The notes: generated by a model not told the origin, from the letters alone. DNA of 64,000 nucleotides from Paenibacillus tyrphae (GCF_027925525.1 NZ_BSDJ01000010.1:186001-250000), one strand, 5' to 3'. Counted from the first letter of the stretch, positions 31,539 through 41,753 are shown. Numbers and translations are program-made.

Positions 31539-34500
31539 ATGAAACGAAAGACACGCAGTATGGCTTTATTGCTCAACCTTTTTATCATGTTCTCTTTGGT
31601 TTCTCCTTTGGGACAAGCTTTGGCGGCGGACAGTCTCCAGGCGGCATTCGGACAAGTTCTGGATTCGCGCCAGATGGAGCTCGGTCCGGGTGTGAAGTAC
31701 ACTTGGCAGGACATGAAGCTGCCGCAGGGCTTGGAGAAAATTCATTCTGTCGAATTTGATCCGAAAAATACAGCGCTCGACCTGCAGCCGGGCAAAACGT
31801 ATGGAAAAGTGTACGGGATGCAGGGCGTAACGAAAATGGCCGACGATGCCGACGCCCCCGGGAACCGGGTCATTGCGGCCATCAACGGCGACTTTTACGA
31901 CATGGCGACCGGCGTTCCGCTCGGTTTGTTTATGGGGGACGGCGAGATTCTGACCAGCCCGCCGGAGAAATGGAGTTGGCTTGCCTTCGGTCTGAAGAAC
32001 GACGGCACAACGATTTACGGCTTGAGCCCGGATCTGACCCGGACGCTCACGATCGGGGGCAAGACGATACCGATCTCCCACATCAACCGGATGCGGGAAA
32101 ATAGCGAAGCGCTCATGCTGTACACCGCTTCCTTTCATACTTCCACGATGACGAACGATCTCGGCGACGAAGTTGTGCTCGATGTGCTGGAAGGCGAAGT
32201 GAAGAGCGGCAAAAGCTTGAGGCTCAAAGTGGCCGAGATTCATAAGGATAAAGGAAATACGCCTCTGAAGGCCGGACAAGTCGTTTTGTCCGCATCGGGC
32301 AGCCACCGGGCCGAGCTGGCCGGACTTCAAATCGGCGACGAGGTCACCGCAAGCTTCGAGCTGGAAGACGAATGGAAAGACGTCAAAATGGCGATGGGCG
32401 GCGTCTTCATGCTGGTGAAGGACGGCGTGGCGCAAACCCACGATGACAAAGCCTTGTACCCTCGGGTCGGGATCGGCACCAAAGCGGACGGTTCGATCAT
32501 CATGATCGAAATCGACGGCAGAGCGCCGGGCTTTAGCGAAGGCGTATCTTATGACGATCTCGCGAAGATCATGAAGGATATGGGCGCCGTGAACGCGCTT
32601 TGTCTGGACGGCGGCGGCTCTGCGACGTTCGTAGCCAAGCTTCCGGGAGAAACGAAACGGCAAATTCTGAACCGGCCTTCCGACGGTTCGGAGCGGAAGA
32701 CGGCAAACGGGCTCCTGCTCGTGAACAAAACGCCGGAAGGCGCTGCATCGAAGCTGGTCGTGCAGCCGAACTTGGAGCGGGTACTGGTCGGCTCTTCCGT
32801 TACGTTCAAAGCGGCTGCCGTGGATGCGAACGGTCATCCCGCTTCGTTCGGTGGAACGCCAGAGTGGAGTCTGAGCGCCCCGCTCGGAACGATCGATAAC
32901 ACAGGAAAATTTACGGCGGGCAACCAGGCGGGTATGGTTGACGTTACAGCGACCGCAGGCGGATTGACGGACAAAGGGCAAGTGGAAGTTGTAAACGAAC
33001 TGACGGAGCTGAAGTTCTCCGACGCGGTGAAAACCTTCACATCCGGCGAAAAAGTTACGCTGAGCGTCAGCGCTCTCCGCAACGGTCAACTCATTCGCGC
33101 GCAAAACAACAAGCTCGAATGGCGGGTAGAGGGACCGATCGGCAGCATGGATGCGGACGGCACGTTTACCGCGACAAATGCAACGGAGCAGAGCGGCAAA
33201 ATTTTCGTGAAATACAACCATGTTGAAGCGTCGATGGACGTCAAGGTCGGACTTCCGCCGGTCGTGCTGGAGGATTTCGAGAATGGCACAGGCAAATATT
33301 TGACCGAATCCGGCGCACGTTACAAGACGATGAAGCTTAGCGAAGAAACGAATGAGGACTTCGTCCGTTTAGGGAATAAAGCGGCGAAGCTGGAGTACGA
33401 TTTTACCGAAACGATCGGGACTTCCGGGGCTTATGTAACAGCGAAAGATCTGGAAAGCAATATTCAAATTCCGGGCTATCCGGAGAAAATCGGCCTGTGG
33501 GTGTATGGCGACGGCAAAAAGCATTGGCTGCGCGGACAAATCCGCGACGGTAACGGATCGGCCGTCGGCATTGATTACGTAGACCAGACGGTCGGCGTCG
33601 ATTTTACGGGCTGGCGATACTTGGAGGCTGTCGTGCCGAAGGGGCGTCCGCTGCCGCTGCGCATGGATCAGCCTGTGCGTTACATGGAAACGAAAAACGA
33701 TAACAAGACAGCGGGCGTCCTCTACATCGACCAAATCCGGGCGGTTTACGGACCGACCAATGACGACATGGACCCGCCTGTGTTGAAAAACTTCAAGCCT
33801 GCGGAAGGCAGCACAGTCACGACGAATACGCCGAAAATCGAGGCGATTGGCGAAGATTACGGCTACGATCCGGTGAAACATCCGGCAACGACACTGATCG
33901 ACCCGGATAAAATCCGCTTCTATGTCGACGGTGTCTTGGTGCAGCATACGCTGTATCCTCCGAAAGGACAAATTCACTATACGCCGAACGTGCCGCTGGC
34001 AGACGGGCTTCACTCGGCGAGGATCAAGATTAGAGACTTGTCCGGCAACGTGACGGAGAAGGAATGGACATTTACGGTAGATACGGGCTCGTCGAAGATT
34101 GTCTACGACGCTCCGACGACCGTTTATGCAGGAAATACGTACACCGTCGATATTAAAGCGCTGAAAGCGGCGGATATCAAGGGCGGAACGATGGAATTTG
34201 GCTTCGATCCGGCGAAGGTGGACGGATTGAACGTGTTGAAAGGCGGCAAGCTGGCGGAAGGCCAACTCGTCTCAACGGTCGATGAAGCCACAGGTGCCGT
34301 AAAGTTGAATTTTAACGACATTTATACGGCAGGGTTGACCGACCAGGATCTGCTTGGCCAAATTCAATACCGGATAAAGCCTGATGCGAAGGATACGGTC
34401 AAAATTGCTTTTAAAACGGGAGCCATTACATTTAAAGATAAAGGCGATACAAGCTTCGGCTTCTTCGGCTTGCCGGTGGAAGCGGCCATTAAGCATCATT

Positions 34501-37500
34501 TGCAGCTAAGCTGGGATGAGCACGGCGTCGTTCAAGGGATGTCTACCACGTTCAAGGTAGTCGGCGAGAACGGAACTCCGGTCGAAGGAGCGAAAGTAAC
34601 CGTTGTTGGCGGTGCCGAAATCGGTGTGACTGACGCTCAAGGTACGCTGATTACAGGAGCTCTTACTTCCGAAGTGAAGGAGTATCAGCTTCAAGCGGTC
34701 AAGGGCGACTCCTACAGCCCGATCTCGAAGTTTAAAGTATCGAAGCTGGCGGGAAGCCCGATTCCGAGCAACGTCAGCGTGACGATGGGAGCGGACACGA
34801 CGACCTCCAAAGCCTTCACCTGGCATACGGACCCAGCTACGAGCGATACGGTAGTCGAGGTCGTGAAGAAATCGGAGTTTACGGGTTTCAGCGGACCGAA
34901 CATGAAACGGTTTACCGGCAGCAGCTACTTGTTCAACACCACGGATACGGGAACCGTTCGAGTCCATAAGGCGATTGCGAACGGCTTGGAGCCGGGAACC
35001 CAATATGTGTTCCGTGTAGGCGACGGTCATGGCAACTACAGCCCGAAAGGGTCGCTTCAGACTGCGGCTGCCTCGGGCGAACGCACGAAGTTCATTTTCC
35101 TGGCAGATTCGCAGGCATCGAACGAAGCGGGCTTCAAGCTGTGGGGAGATATTTTGAAAAAAGCGATGACCGATCATCCGGATACGGAGTTCGTCGTGCA
35201 GGGCGGCGACTTGGTCGAGGACGGCTTTAAGGAAAACGAGTGGAACATGTGGTTCAATGCTGCTCAAGGCATCCTGATGCAAACGACCGTCGTGCCTGTC
35301 GTCGGCAACCATGAAGTGACCGGTACGCGGAAAACGGAAGATTACCTGGCTCACTTCAACCACCCGCAAAACGGGATCGACAGTCTCAAAGGAAGCAACT
35401 TCTCCTTTGATTACAAGAACGCCCATTTTGTGGTGCTGAACAGCGAGTATGATTTCGAGCAGCAAAAGGAATGGATGCGCAAAGACTTGGCTGCGACCGA
35501 CAAAAAGTGGAAGATCGTTGCTTTCCACCGTGGACCGTTCGGCAGCATGTACGATTCCGAGCATATCCGCAACACTTGGACGCCGATTTTTGACGAGTTC
35601 CAGGTCGATCTGGTCATGAACGGTCATGATCACGTGTATGTGCGGACGTATCCGATGAAAGACAAAAAGCCGGTCGCCGATGGCGAAGGCACGACGTATA
35701 TCGTCGGCGGGTCGTCAGGTCCGAAGTTTTACCAAGTATGGGCAAGAGATTGGCAGAAGGCGACGGACGGCGAGCAGGTGCAGATGTACGTCGCTGCCGA
35801 GATCGACGGGGATGAGATGAAATTCGTCGTCAAAACGATTAACGACCGCGTGGTTGATCAGTTCAGACTGCTCAAAATTCCGGCGCAGTCGGTTGTGATC
35901 GATAACCCGAAGGTCAATCTGGCCGTGAACGAGAGCGTTCAATTAAATGCTGCCGTGCTGCCGGCCAATGCCAGCAATAAGAGCGTAACGTGGTCCGTTT
36001 ATAGCTCTTCTGCGGACAATGTTGTTAAGGTGACCGCGGACGGCTTGGTGACTGCACAAAATTTAGGCAGTGCCGTCGTCCGGGCGACAAGCGTATGGAG
36101 CAACGTATACGCCGACAGCGTCATTACGGTGGATCGCTTGCCTGTGATTCGCGTGGATGAAGTGCGGCTGGATCGTATGAGCGGAAAATTGAAAGTAGGC
36201 GAAGAGCTTCAATTGAACGCAGCGGTTCTTCCGGCGAATGTAACCCAATCCGTCTATTGGACCGTATATGGGGAATCGTCGAAAGGGATTGCCACTGTCA
36301 GCGGCAGCGGTTTGGTTAAGGCGGCTGCGCCTGGAACCGCGACGATCCGCGCGATGAGCGCAGTGGATACGACGAAATACGCGGACTTCCAGCTGACGGT
36401 GGAAGAAGCGGACAAGCCGACCAATCCGCAGGTTAGCGAGGTTAGGCTGGATCGCGAGGTTGCGGTGCTGAAAGTAGAAGAAACCCTGCAATTGTCTGCA
36501 ACAGTGCTGCCGGAGAACGTGCTTAACAAAAACGTCATCTGGTCGGTGGACGGTCCGGCGGGAATCGCTAATGTCACCGACAAAGGTCTGGTTACCGCAT
36601 TGAATCCAGGAACGGTATCCATTCGCGCGACCAGCCAGATGGACACGACCAAGTACGCACAGCTGGAGCTGATCGTGAAAGAAGCGGACAGACCAGAGCC
36701 TGTTGTGGATGTCGCGGAAATAAAGCTGGATAAAGTAAAAGCGGAACTCAAAGCAGGAGAAAAGCTGCAATTGACGGCCACCGTGCTTCCGGAAAATGCA
36801 AGCAACAAATCGGTCACATGGGCCGTATACGATGTGGCTTGGTCCGGAGTGGCGACCGTCACCGACCAAGGTCTGGTCACGGCGCTGAAGCCGGGATCTA
36901 CAACTATCCGTGCCATTAGCCAGCAGAAGCCTGAGATCTTTGCCAGCTTCGAACTCACTGTAAAAGAAGCGAATAAATCCGACGACTCGGATTCCGGAAG
37001 CTCCGGAGATTCCGGCACGCCGGCAACGTCGGGCAGCTCCGGCAGCGCCAATACGCAGCCTCCGGCTACGAAGCCGGGCACGGCTACAGTAACGCAAGGC
37101 AGCATCTCCGTTGAGGCGAAGATCGAAGCGGGAACCGCGAAAGTCGAGATTCGTGCGGAAGATCTGGAGCTTGCACAGAAGGAAGCTAGGTCGGACTCCG
37201 ACGGCGCTAAAGTGGTTCGTGTTGAGGTGAAAGGCGCTCAAAACGCGAACCACGTGGAAATATCGCTGCCTAAGAAATCGGTAACGAAGACGGCGCCGGA
37301 CAACAAGTTCGTGATCGTAACGCCTATCGGCATCGTGACCGTGCCTTCGGACTTCCTGAAGGACAAGAATATAGCGGATACCGACTTCGTAAGCTTGGTG
37401 ATCAGTAAAGAGGACCCGTCTTCCCTAAGCGAAGAGGCGCGGAAAGAAGTCGGCAGCCGCCCGATCGTCAATTTGGAGGTTAGGGAAAAAGGGGCATTCC

Positions 37501-38264
37501 GCGCATGGAACAACCCGGATACGGTCGTACGGATTGCCATTCCGTATAAACCGACAGCGAAGGAGCTGGAGAAACCGGGCGGCATTGTTATCCGCTACCT
37601 CGATGCGGCGGGTCGTATCCTTCCGGTGCCGAGCGGCATCTACGATTCGGCAGCAGGAACGGTGCGGTTTGAAGTGAAGCATTTTAGCAAATATGCCGTA
37701 GCGTTTGTCGATAAGACATTTGCCGATATTGCAGCTTATGCGTGGGCTAAACCGTCGATCGAGGCTTTGGCGGCGCGCGACATCATCCAGGGGATGGATG
37801 CGGACACGTACGCCCCGGCGCTGAACATGACGAGAGCGGACTTTGTCGCGATGCTCGTTCGAACGCTGGAGCTGAAAGCATCCGTGACCGGAAACTTCAC
37901 AGACGTGAACAGCGGTGATTATTATTACGAAGCGCTGGGCACGGCCAAAGAACTGAAAATCATTGAAGGAACCGGCGACGGGATCTTTCATCCGAAAGAA
38001 AAAATCTCGCGCCAGGATATCTTTACGATCACGGCAAGAGCGCTGGGCACGGTCAGAAACATGAAAATGACCGCAAGCGCAGAGGCGTTGGCCGGTTTCG
38101 CGGATCGTGCGAAGGTCGCAGCCTATGCGACGGACAGTCTGGCCGGGATGGTCAAGGAAGGTCTGATTCAAGGCGACGGCCAGGCGCTGAATCCGGAAGG
38201 TAACGCCACGAGAGCGGAAGTCGCCGTGTTCATGTACCGCATCTTGAACAAGATCTACAAGTAA
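31539..38264 (+). CDS. Giant SLH-anchored protein: phosphodiester glycosidase + Ig/cohesin-like + metallophosphatase domains
   Basis: 2241 residues. Signal peptide 1-29 (cleavage near ALA-A). About 50-400 is an NAGPA/phosphodiester glycosidase domain (AAINGDFYDMATGVPLGLFM, ALCLDGGGSATFVAKLPGE). Two Ig-like domains follow (to 570), then a jelly-roll/CBM-like module (573-738), an Ig-like module, a cohesin-like domain (851-984) and an FN3-like domain (1072-1180). A purple-acid-phosphatase-type metallophosphatase lies at about 1185-1415 (FLADSQAS, GGDLVEDG, VVGNHEVTG, VAFHRGP, NGHDHVYVRT). Four Big_2-like repeats (1455-1811), a Ser/Gly linker and three SLH modules (2063-2241, ending FMYRILNKIYK) complete it. 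It probably attacks phosphodiester-linked glycans or teichoic-type polymers outside the cell while bound to the wall. Confidence 0.92.
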   Translation: MKRKTRSMALLLNLFIMFSLVSPLGQALAADSLQAAFGQVLDSRQMELGPGVKYTWQDMKLPQGLEKIHSVEFDPKNTALDLQPGKTYGKVYGMQGVTKMADDADAPGNRVIAAINGDFYDMATGVPLGLFMGDGEILTSPPEKWSWLAFGLKNDGTTIYGLSPDLTRTLTIGGKTIPISHINRMRENSEALMLYTASFHTSTMTNDLGDEVVLDVLEGEVKSGKSLRLKVAEIHKDKGNTPLKAGQVVLSASGSHRAELAGLQIGDEVTASFELEDEWKDVKMAMGGVFMLVKDGVAQTHDDKALYPRVGIGTKADGSIIMIEIDGRAPGFSEGVSYDDLAKIMKDMGAVNALCLDGGGSATFVAKLPGETKRQILNRPSDGSERKTANGLLLVNKTPEGAASKLVVQPNLERVLVGSSVTFKAAAVDANGHPASFGGTPEWSLSAPLGTIDNTGKFTAGNQAGMVDVTATAGGLTDKGQVEVVNELTELKFSDAVKTFTSGEKVTLSVSALRNGQLIRAQNNKLEWRVEGPIGSMDADGTFTATNATEQSGKIFVKYNHVEASMDVKVGLPPVVLEDFENGTGKYLTESGARYKTMKLSEETNEDFVRLGNKAAKLEYDFTETIGTSGAYVTAKDLESNIQIPGYPEKIGLWVYGDGKKHWLRGQIRDGNGSAVGIDYVDQTVGVDFTGWRYLEAVVPKGRPLPLRMDQPVRYMETKNDNKTAGVLYIDQIRAVYGPTNDDMDPPVLKNFKPAEGSTVTTNTPKIEAIGEDYGYDPVKHPATTLIDPDKIRFYVDGVLVQHTLYPPKGQIHYTPNVPLADGLHSARIKIRDLSGNVTEKEWTFTVDTGSSKIVYDAPTTVYAGNTYTVDIKALKAADIKGGTMEFGFDPAKVDGLNVLKGGKLAEGQLVSTVDEATGAVKLNFNDIYTAGLTDQDLLGQIQYRIKPDAKDTVKIAFKTGAITFKDKGDTSFGFFGLPVEAAIKHHLQLSWDEHGVVQGMSTTFKVVGENGTPVEGAKVTVVGGAEIGVTDAQGTLITGALTSEVKEYQLQAVKGDSYSPISKFKVSKLAGSPIPSNVSVTMGADTTTSKAFTWHTDPATSDTVVEVVKKSEFTGFSGPNMKRFTGSSYLFNTTDTGTVRVHKAIANGLEPGTQYVFRVGDGHGNYSPKGSLQTAAASGERTKFIFLADSQASNEAGFKLWGDILKKAMTDHPDTEFVVQGGDLVEDGFKENEWNMWFNAAQGILMQTTVVPVVGNHEVTGTRKTEDYLAHFNHPQNGIDSLKGSNFSFDYKNAHFVVLNSEYDFEQQKEWMRKDLAATDKKWKIVAFHRGPFGSMYDSEHIRNTWTPIFDEFQVDLVMNGHDHVYVRTYPMKDKKPVADGEGTTYIVGGSSGPKFYQVWARDWQKATDGEQVQMYVAAEIDGDEMKFVVKTINDRVVDQFRLLKIPAQSVVIDNPKVNLAVNESVQLNAAVLPANASNKSVTWSVYSSSADNVVKVTADGLVTAQNLGSAVVRATSVWSNVYADSVITVDRLPVIRVDEVRLDRMSGKLKVGEELQLNAAVLPANVTQSVYWTVYGESSKGIATVSGSGLVKAAAPGTATIRAMSAVDTTKYADFQLTVEEADKPTNPQVSEVRLDREVAVLKVEETLQLSATVLPENVLNKNVIWSVDGPAGIANVTDKGLVTALNPGTVSIRATSQMDTTKYAQLELIVKEADRPEPVVDVAEIKLDKVKAELKAGEKLQLTATVLPENASNKSVTWAVYDVAWSGVATVTDQGLVTALKPGSTTIRAISQQKPEIFASFELTVKEANKSDDSDSGSSGDSGTPATSGSSGSANTQPPATKPGTATVTQGSISVEAKIEAGTAKVEIRAEDLELAQKEARSDSDGAKVVRVEVKGAQNANHVEISLPKKSVTKTAPDNKFVIVTPIGIVTVPSDFLKDKNIADTDFVSLVISKEDPSSLSEEARKEVGSRPIVNLEVREKGAFRAWNNPDTVVRIAIPYKPTAKELEKPGGIVIRYLDAAGRILPVPSGIYDSAAGTVRFEVKHFSKYAVAFVDKTFADIAAYAWAKPSIEALAARDIIQGMDADTYAPALNMTRADFVAMLVRTLELKASVTGNFTDVNSGDYYYEALGTAKELKIIEGTGDGIFHPKEKISRQDIFTITARALGTVRNMKMTASAEALAGFADRAKVAAYATDSLAGMVKEGLIQGDGQALNPEGNATRAEVAVFMYRILNKIYK

Positions 38265-38277
38265 TCCGAAATCGAAT

Positions 38278-38327
38278 AAGAGCCCGATCCGTACGCCGAC
38301 AGCGTGCGGGTTGGGCTCTTCTCTTTT
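38278..38327 (+). terminator. Terminator after the giant SLH gene (bidirectional with motB)
   Basis: AGAGCCC (38279-38285) pairs with GGGCTCT (38313-38319), with an inner GTACGC/GCGTGC stem, then CTCTTTTC. It lies between convergent stops. Confidence 0.8.
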
Positions 38328-38355
38328 CAACTGGGCTGCGGCGATAGCGTAGTGG

Positions 38356-39189
38356 CTACGGCTGTTTCGCAGCAGCGTCAATCATTTGCGGCGGCTTCAC
38401 GCTGCGCAGAATGCTGACTTCGACGCGGCGGTTTTTCGCACGGCCGGCTTCGGAATCGTTCGTATCGATCGGATGATACTCGCCGTATCCGATAGAGCGG
38501 AAGCGCTCCGGACCGATTTTATCGTTTTCGAGCAAAATTTTCATGAAATTTAAAGCACGCTTGGCGCTTAAATCCCAGTTGGTTTCGAATGCCGCGGTTC
38601 GAATCGGCACGTTATCCGTATGGCCGGCGACCTCGATCCGATAATCCGGATATTGGGCGAGCATCTCGGAGATCGTGCCCGCAAGCTGCTTCGCCTCCGG
38701 CTTGACCGTAGCTGATCCGGACGAGAACAAGGCGTTGTCGCGAATCGTGAGCATCAGGAGATCTTCGGTCAGCTTCGTTTCCAATTGGGTGGACAATTGG
38801 TTTTCGGCTATGTACTTGTCCAATTTTTCTTTCAGCTGCTGGAGGTCAACCTGTTCCTTCGCCATTTGGCTGTTAAGCTGTTCCTGCTGCTTCTGCTGTT
38901 GTCCCGAAGTGTTCGGCGTCGCCGGATTAGTCGGCTGATCGTACTTCTTTTGGTCAATATTCGGCTCGGTCGTCAGCGGAATGAGATTCGAGAAGTTGAA
39001 TTGTCCTATCCCGCCGGTAAAGGCGGAGTTGAACGATTGCATGATGGTCTGGTATTTCTTCTGGTCCGTCTGGCTGGCGGCGAACAAAATAATGAACAGC
39101 GCAAGCAGCAGCGTCAGCAGGTCGGCGTAAGGAATCAGCCACGATTCGTCAACGTGTTCTTCGTGATGCTCTTGTCGTTTTTTACTCAT
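38356..39189 (-). CDS. motB: Flagellar motor stator protein MotB
   Basis: 277 residues. A short charged N-terminus leads into one membrane helix carrying the ion-binding Asp23 (WLIPYADLLTLLLALFIILF), followed by the plug region and a Gln-rich coiled linker. The C-terminal OmpA/peptidoglycan-binding domain is clear (YRIEVAGHTDNVPIRTAAF, NWDLSAKRALNFMKILLEN, RFRSIGYGEYHPIDTNDSEA, KNRRVEVSI). It anchors the stator to the wall and, with MotA, conducts ions to drive flagellar rotation. Its start overlaps the end of motA by eight bases. H+ versus Na+ use cannot be fixed from sequence alone. Confidence 0.95.
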   Translation of the reverse strand: MSKKRQEHHEEHVDESWLIPYADLLTLLLALFIILFAASQTDQKKYQTIMQSFNSAFTGGIGQFNFSNLIPLTTEPNIDQKKYDQPTNPATPNTSGQQQKQQEQLNSQMAKEQVDLQQLKEKLDKYIAENQLSTQLETKLTEDLLMLTIRDNALFSSGSATVKPEAKQLAGTISEMLAQYPDYRIEVAGHTDNVPIRTAAFETNWDLSAKRALNFMKILLENDKIGPERFRSIGYGEYHPIDTNDSEAGRAKNRRVEVSILRSVKPPQMIDAAAKQP

Positions 39190-39973
39190 CCGTTTTCACC
39201 GCATCGTCGTTATTTTTTTCCCGCTGGGACGTCGGAATGAAGACCATAAGCTTCTGTTGGACGGCAGTTGCGGAAATGCCGGTCTGAATGGAAAGGAGTC
39301 CTTCCACCATCATTAGACGCAGCTCCACTTCTTTCTTCGACTTTTGCTTCAGCTTATTTGCGATCGGATGCCATAACACGTACCCCGAAAAGATGCCAAG
39401 CAGCGTAGCGACGAAGGCGGCGGAGATCAAATGTCCGAGCGCCTCGATTTCGCTCAAGTTGCTGAGTGCCGCGATCAAACCGACAACCGCCCCGAGAACG
39501 CCGAGGGTCGGTGCGTAGGTACCGGCTTGCGTAAAAATTTGCGCGCCCGTCCGATGCCGCTCCTGCATCGTATGTATATCTTCCATTAATACGTCGTGAA
39601 CGAACTCCTGATCGTTTCCGTCGATGATCATCCGCATCCCGTTACGCAAGAACGGATCGGGGATTTCCTCCACCTTGCTTTCCATAGCCAGCAAGCCTTC
39701 GCGGCGGGTAATCGCAACCCAGTCCGTGAACATGTCGATCAGTTCCATCTTCGAGATCGTCTTTTGCTCGGTAAACACAATTTTCATTAATTTCGGAAAC
39801 AATTTCATCTCTTCCAGGGAAAACCCGATAAAGAGCGCTGCTGCCGTTCCGACGAAAATGATGAGGATCGCCGCCGGATTGACTAGTGCGGACAGGCTTG
39901 CCCCCTTTAATACCATGCCCACCCCCACTGCGATAATTGCGAGAATAATGCCGATGATTGTTGATTTTTCCAC
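39182..39973 (-). CDS. motA: Flagellar motor stator protein MotA
   Basis: 263 residues from GTG 39973 with AAGGTG upstream. Four membrane helices are evident: IIGIILAIIAVGVGMVLKG, NPAAILIIFVGTAAALFIGF and, after the cytoplasmic loop, APTLGVLGAVVGLIAALSNL and LISAAFVATLLGIFSGYVLW. The cytoplasmic loop carries charged residues expected to contact FliG (KVEEIPDPFLRNGMRMIID). The family signature T-P-T-L-G-V-x-G-A-V-x-G-L is present as Y-A-P-T-L-G-V-L-G-A-V-V-G-L. Paired with motB in one transcript. No other flagellar genes are in the window. Confidence 0.95.
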   Translation of the reverse strand: MEKSTIIGIILAIIAVGVGMVLKGASLSALVNPAAILIIFVGTAAALFIGFSLEEMKLFPKLMKIVFTEQKTISKMELIDMFTDWVAITRREGLLAMESKVEEIPDPFLRNGMRMIIDGNDQEFVHDVLMEDIHTMQERHRTGAQIFTQAGTYAPTLGVLGAVVGLIAALSNLSEIEALGHLISAAFVATLLGIFSGYVLWHPIANKLKQKSKKEVELRLMMVEGLLSIQTGISATAVQQKLMVFIPTSQREKNNDDAVKTDE

Positions 39974-40116
39974 GCGAGGAACACCTTCCGCTTCTGTTTA
40001 TTCAGGCATGATATGCCAATTAGATGAGCAGTTCACTAGTTCGACATAAAATGACACAAATCCTGCTAAATCGACCTGGCGAAATTTAAATTTTTTTATG
40101 ACCTGGGAAAAAGAAA

Positions 40117-40153
40117 GAGCCCCCCGTTTTCAACAAGAGAAAACGAGAGGCTC
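40117..40153 (-). terminator. Terminator of the MFS gene
   Basis: GAGCC/GGCTC and CGTTTTC/GAAAACG stems flank a short loop; on the minus strand a TTTCTTTTT tract follows. It lies 30 bases past the stop at 40183. Confidence 0.8.
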
Positions 40154-40182
40154 GCCTGGATATTGAAATAACAGATACGGCT

Positions 40183-41562
40183 TCATCCGGCGTTCGCGGC
40201 TTCTTCGACAGCGGGCAGCGGAACCGTTTTGCGGCTGGCGCGGACGTAGCTTAGGGAGACGAGCAGGGAAACGGCAGCGACCGCAGCCATGACCCAGAAG
40301 ATGTTCCGGTAAGCGGCTTGCAGCGGAGCGGACGCTTGCCAGACGAGCGAAGCGCCGGTGAGCGCCACGCCGAGCGCGCCGCCGAAAAACTGCGTCAGCT
40401 GCGCCATGCCCATCCCGCCGCCGACCTCATGCTTTGCGAGAATGCGCGACATTTCGTTCGAGACGCTCGATCCGATCGCGGACACCGATACGCTCATCAG
40501 CATGTACGCTGCGGTGATGGCGTACAAGTACTGCGTGGAGAGCAGCGCAAAAACGAAAGTGGCGGCAAGCAGCGTCGCATGTCCGGCCAGGATGACCGGA
40601 GAATTTCCCACCCGGTCGATCAAGCGGCCGATCCGGGGCGAGAGCAGCGCGGTCAGAATCGCCCCGGGGAAAATCAGAAATCCGGTGATGGCGGGGCTCT
40701 GTCCGTACAGGCGGATGATCACGAGAGGCATGAGAAACAACGTGGCAAAATGAAGCACGTAAGCCACAAATCCCATCACCGTCAGGTTCATGTATGGCCG
40801 GTTGCGCAGCAGCGAGGGCTGCAGGAAAGGCTGGTCGACCCGGTGAATTCGAATCCAGAAGGCGGCCAGCGATAGCAGTCCGAGCACCAGAGCCCACCAA
40901 GGATGCAGCGTCAGAAAGAGCAGTAGACCGGTAACGCCGACACCAATGAAGAGAGCGCCCCATCCGTCGAATTGAATGCGGGAATACGGCTGCTTGGGCA
41001 GATTGCGGTAAAATACAGGGATCGTTAGCAGCACCAAAGCCGTCACGACGAACAGCGAGTTCCAGCTGAAATACTGCGTCATCGCACCCCCGACGATCGG
41101 GCCGAGGCCGAAGCCGAACGACGCCGCGGAAATAATGACGGACATCGATTTCCCCCTGCGCTCCAGCGGGATATATCGGGTAACGAGGACGATCCCGAGA
41201 CCGGGCGCGGATGCCGCTCCGATCGCCTGGAGCAGGCGGGCGGCCAGCACGCCGTAGAAATTGTGCGCCAGCAGGCCGACGACGGAGGCGATGCCGAGGA
41301 GCACAAGGCCGATCATCAGCAGCGTCCGAATCGGGACGAAGTCGGTCAGGCGGCTGTACGTGATGGACGAAATGGCGAACAGGATCGAGTAGCCGGTCAC
41401 GATCCACGAAGCGGCTGTCGCGGTCAGCCCGAGATCATGGGCTACGGTCGGCAGCGCGACGTTGAACATGGTCGTGTTCATGACGACCAGCAGGACGGTG
41501 AGACCCCAAAGGGGGATAATTAACGATTCTCGAAACGACGGGCTTGCGGCCTCAGGCTTCAT
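40183..41562 (-). CDS. MFS drug:H+ antiporter-type efflux transporter (DHA2-like)
   Basis: 459 residues with about 14 hydrophobic segments, as in the Tet(L)/EmrB-type DHA2 group. Motifs: NTTMFNVALPTVAHDLGL (helix 1), WIVTGYSILFAISSITYSRL, and the antiporter motif C region SAASFGFGLGPIVGGAMTQY. VLLGIASVVGLLAHNFYGVL and RLLQAIGAASAPGLGIVLVT follow the usual pattern. It should export a hydrophobic compound against protons. It is divergent from a MarR gene, and a perfect MarR-style palindrome (41612-41634) lies between its promoter and start, so it is most likely repressed by that protein and induced by a substrate. Confidence 0.93.
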   Translation of the reverse strand: MKPEAASPSFRESLIIPLWGLTVLLVVMNTTMFNVALPTVAHDLGLTATAASWIVTGYSILFAISSITYSRLTDFVPIRTLLMIGLVLLGIASVVGLLAHNFYGVLAARLLQAIGAASAPGLGIVLVTRYIPLERRGKSMSVIISAASFGFGLGPIVGGAMTQYFSWNSLFVVTALVLLTIPVFYRNLPKQPYSRIQFDGWGALFIGVGVTGLLLFLTLHPWWALVLGLLSLAAFWIRIHRVDQPFLQPSLLRNRPYMNLTVMGFVAYVLHFATLFLMPLVIIRLYGQSPAITGFLIFPGAILTALLSPRIGRLIDRVGNSPVILAGHATLLAATFVFALLSTQYLYAITAAYMLMSVSVSAIGSSVSNEMSRILAKHEVGGGMGMAQLTQFFGGALGVALTGASLVWQASAPLQAAYRNIFWVMAAVAAVSLLVSLSYVRASRKTVPLPAVEEAANAG

Positions 41563-41611
41563 AACAAATGGCAGCCTCCTTATGAGAAATGGAAGTGAAT
41601 ACTTTTCTGAT

Positions 41612-41634
41612 AATACTATTCTAGAAATAGTATT
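41612..41634. promoter_or_regulatory. MarR-type palindromic operator
   Basis: AATACTATT (41612-41620) and AATAGTATT (41626-41634) form a perfect 9-bp palindrome around CTAGA. It sits just downstream of the MFS -10 region on the minus strand, where a bound repressor would block transcription. Confidence 0.7.
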
Positions 41635-41642
41635 TGTGCTAA

Positions 41643-41672
41643 AATATATATCACACGCCTGGATGTTGTCAA
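41643..41672 (-). promoter_or_regulatory. Promoter of the MFS gene
   Basis: On the minus strand TTGACA (41672-41667) is followed by TATATA or TATATT at 16 or 18 bases. The MarR palindrome lies directly downstream. Confidence 0.6.
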
Positions 41673-41753
41673 CGGGGTCTTTGTTAAATTTTTCTTTTGC
41701 CTTAGGTATAGTGTAGTATGGAAAGAAGAGAACGATTTTAAGGTGGGTCGCTT

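Noticed and set aside
31566-37253. Several long minus-strand frames (for example 31566-33221 and 36063-37253)
   Set aside because: They mirror the giant SLH gene, have biased composition and lack ribosome sites.
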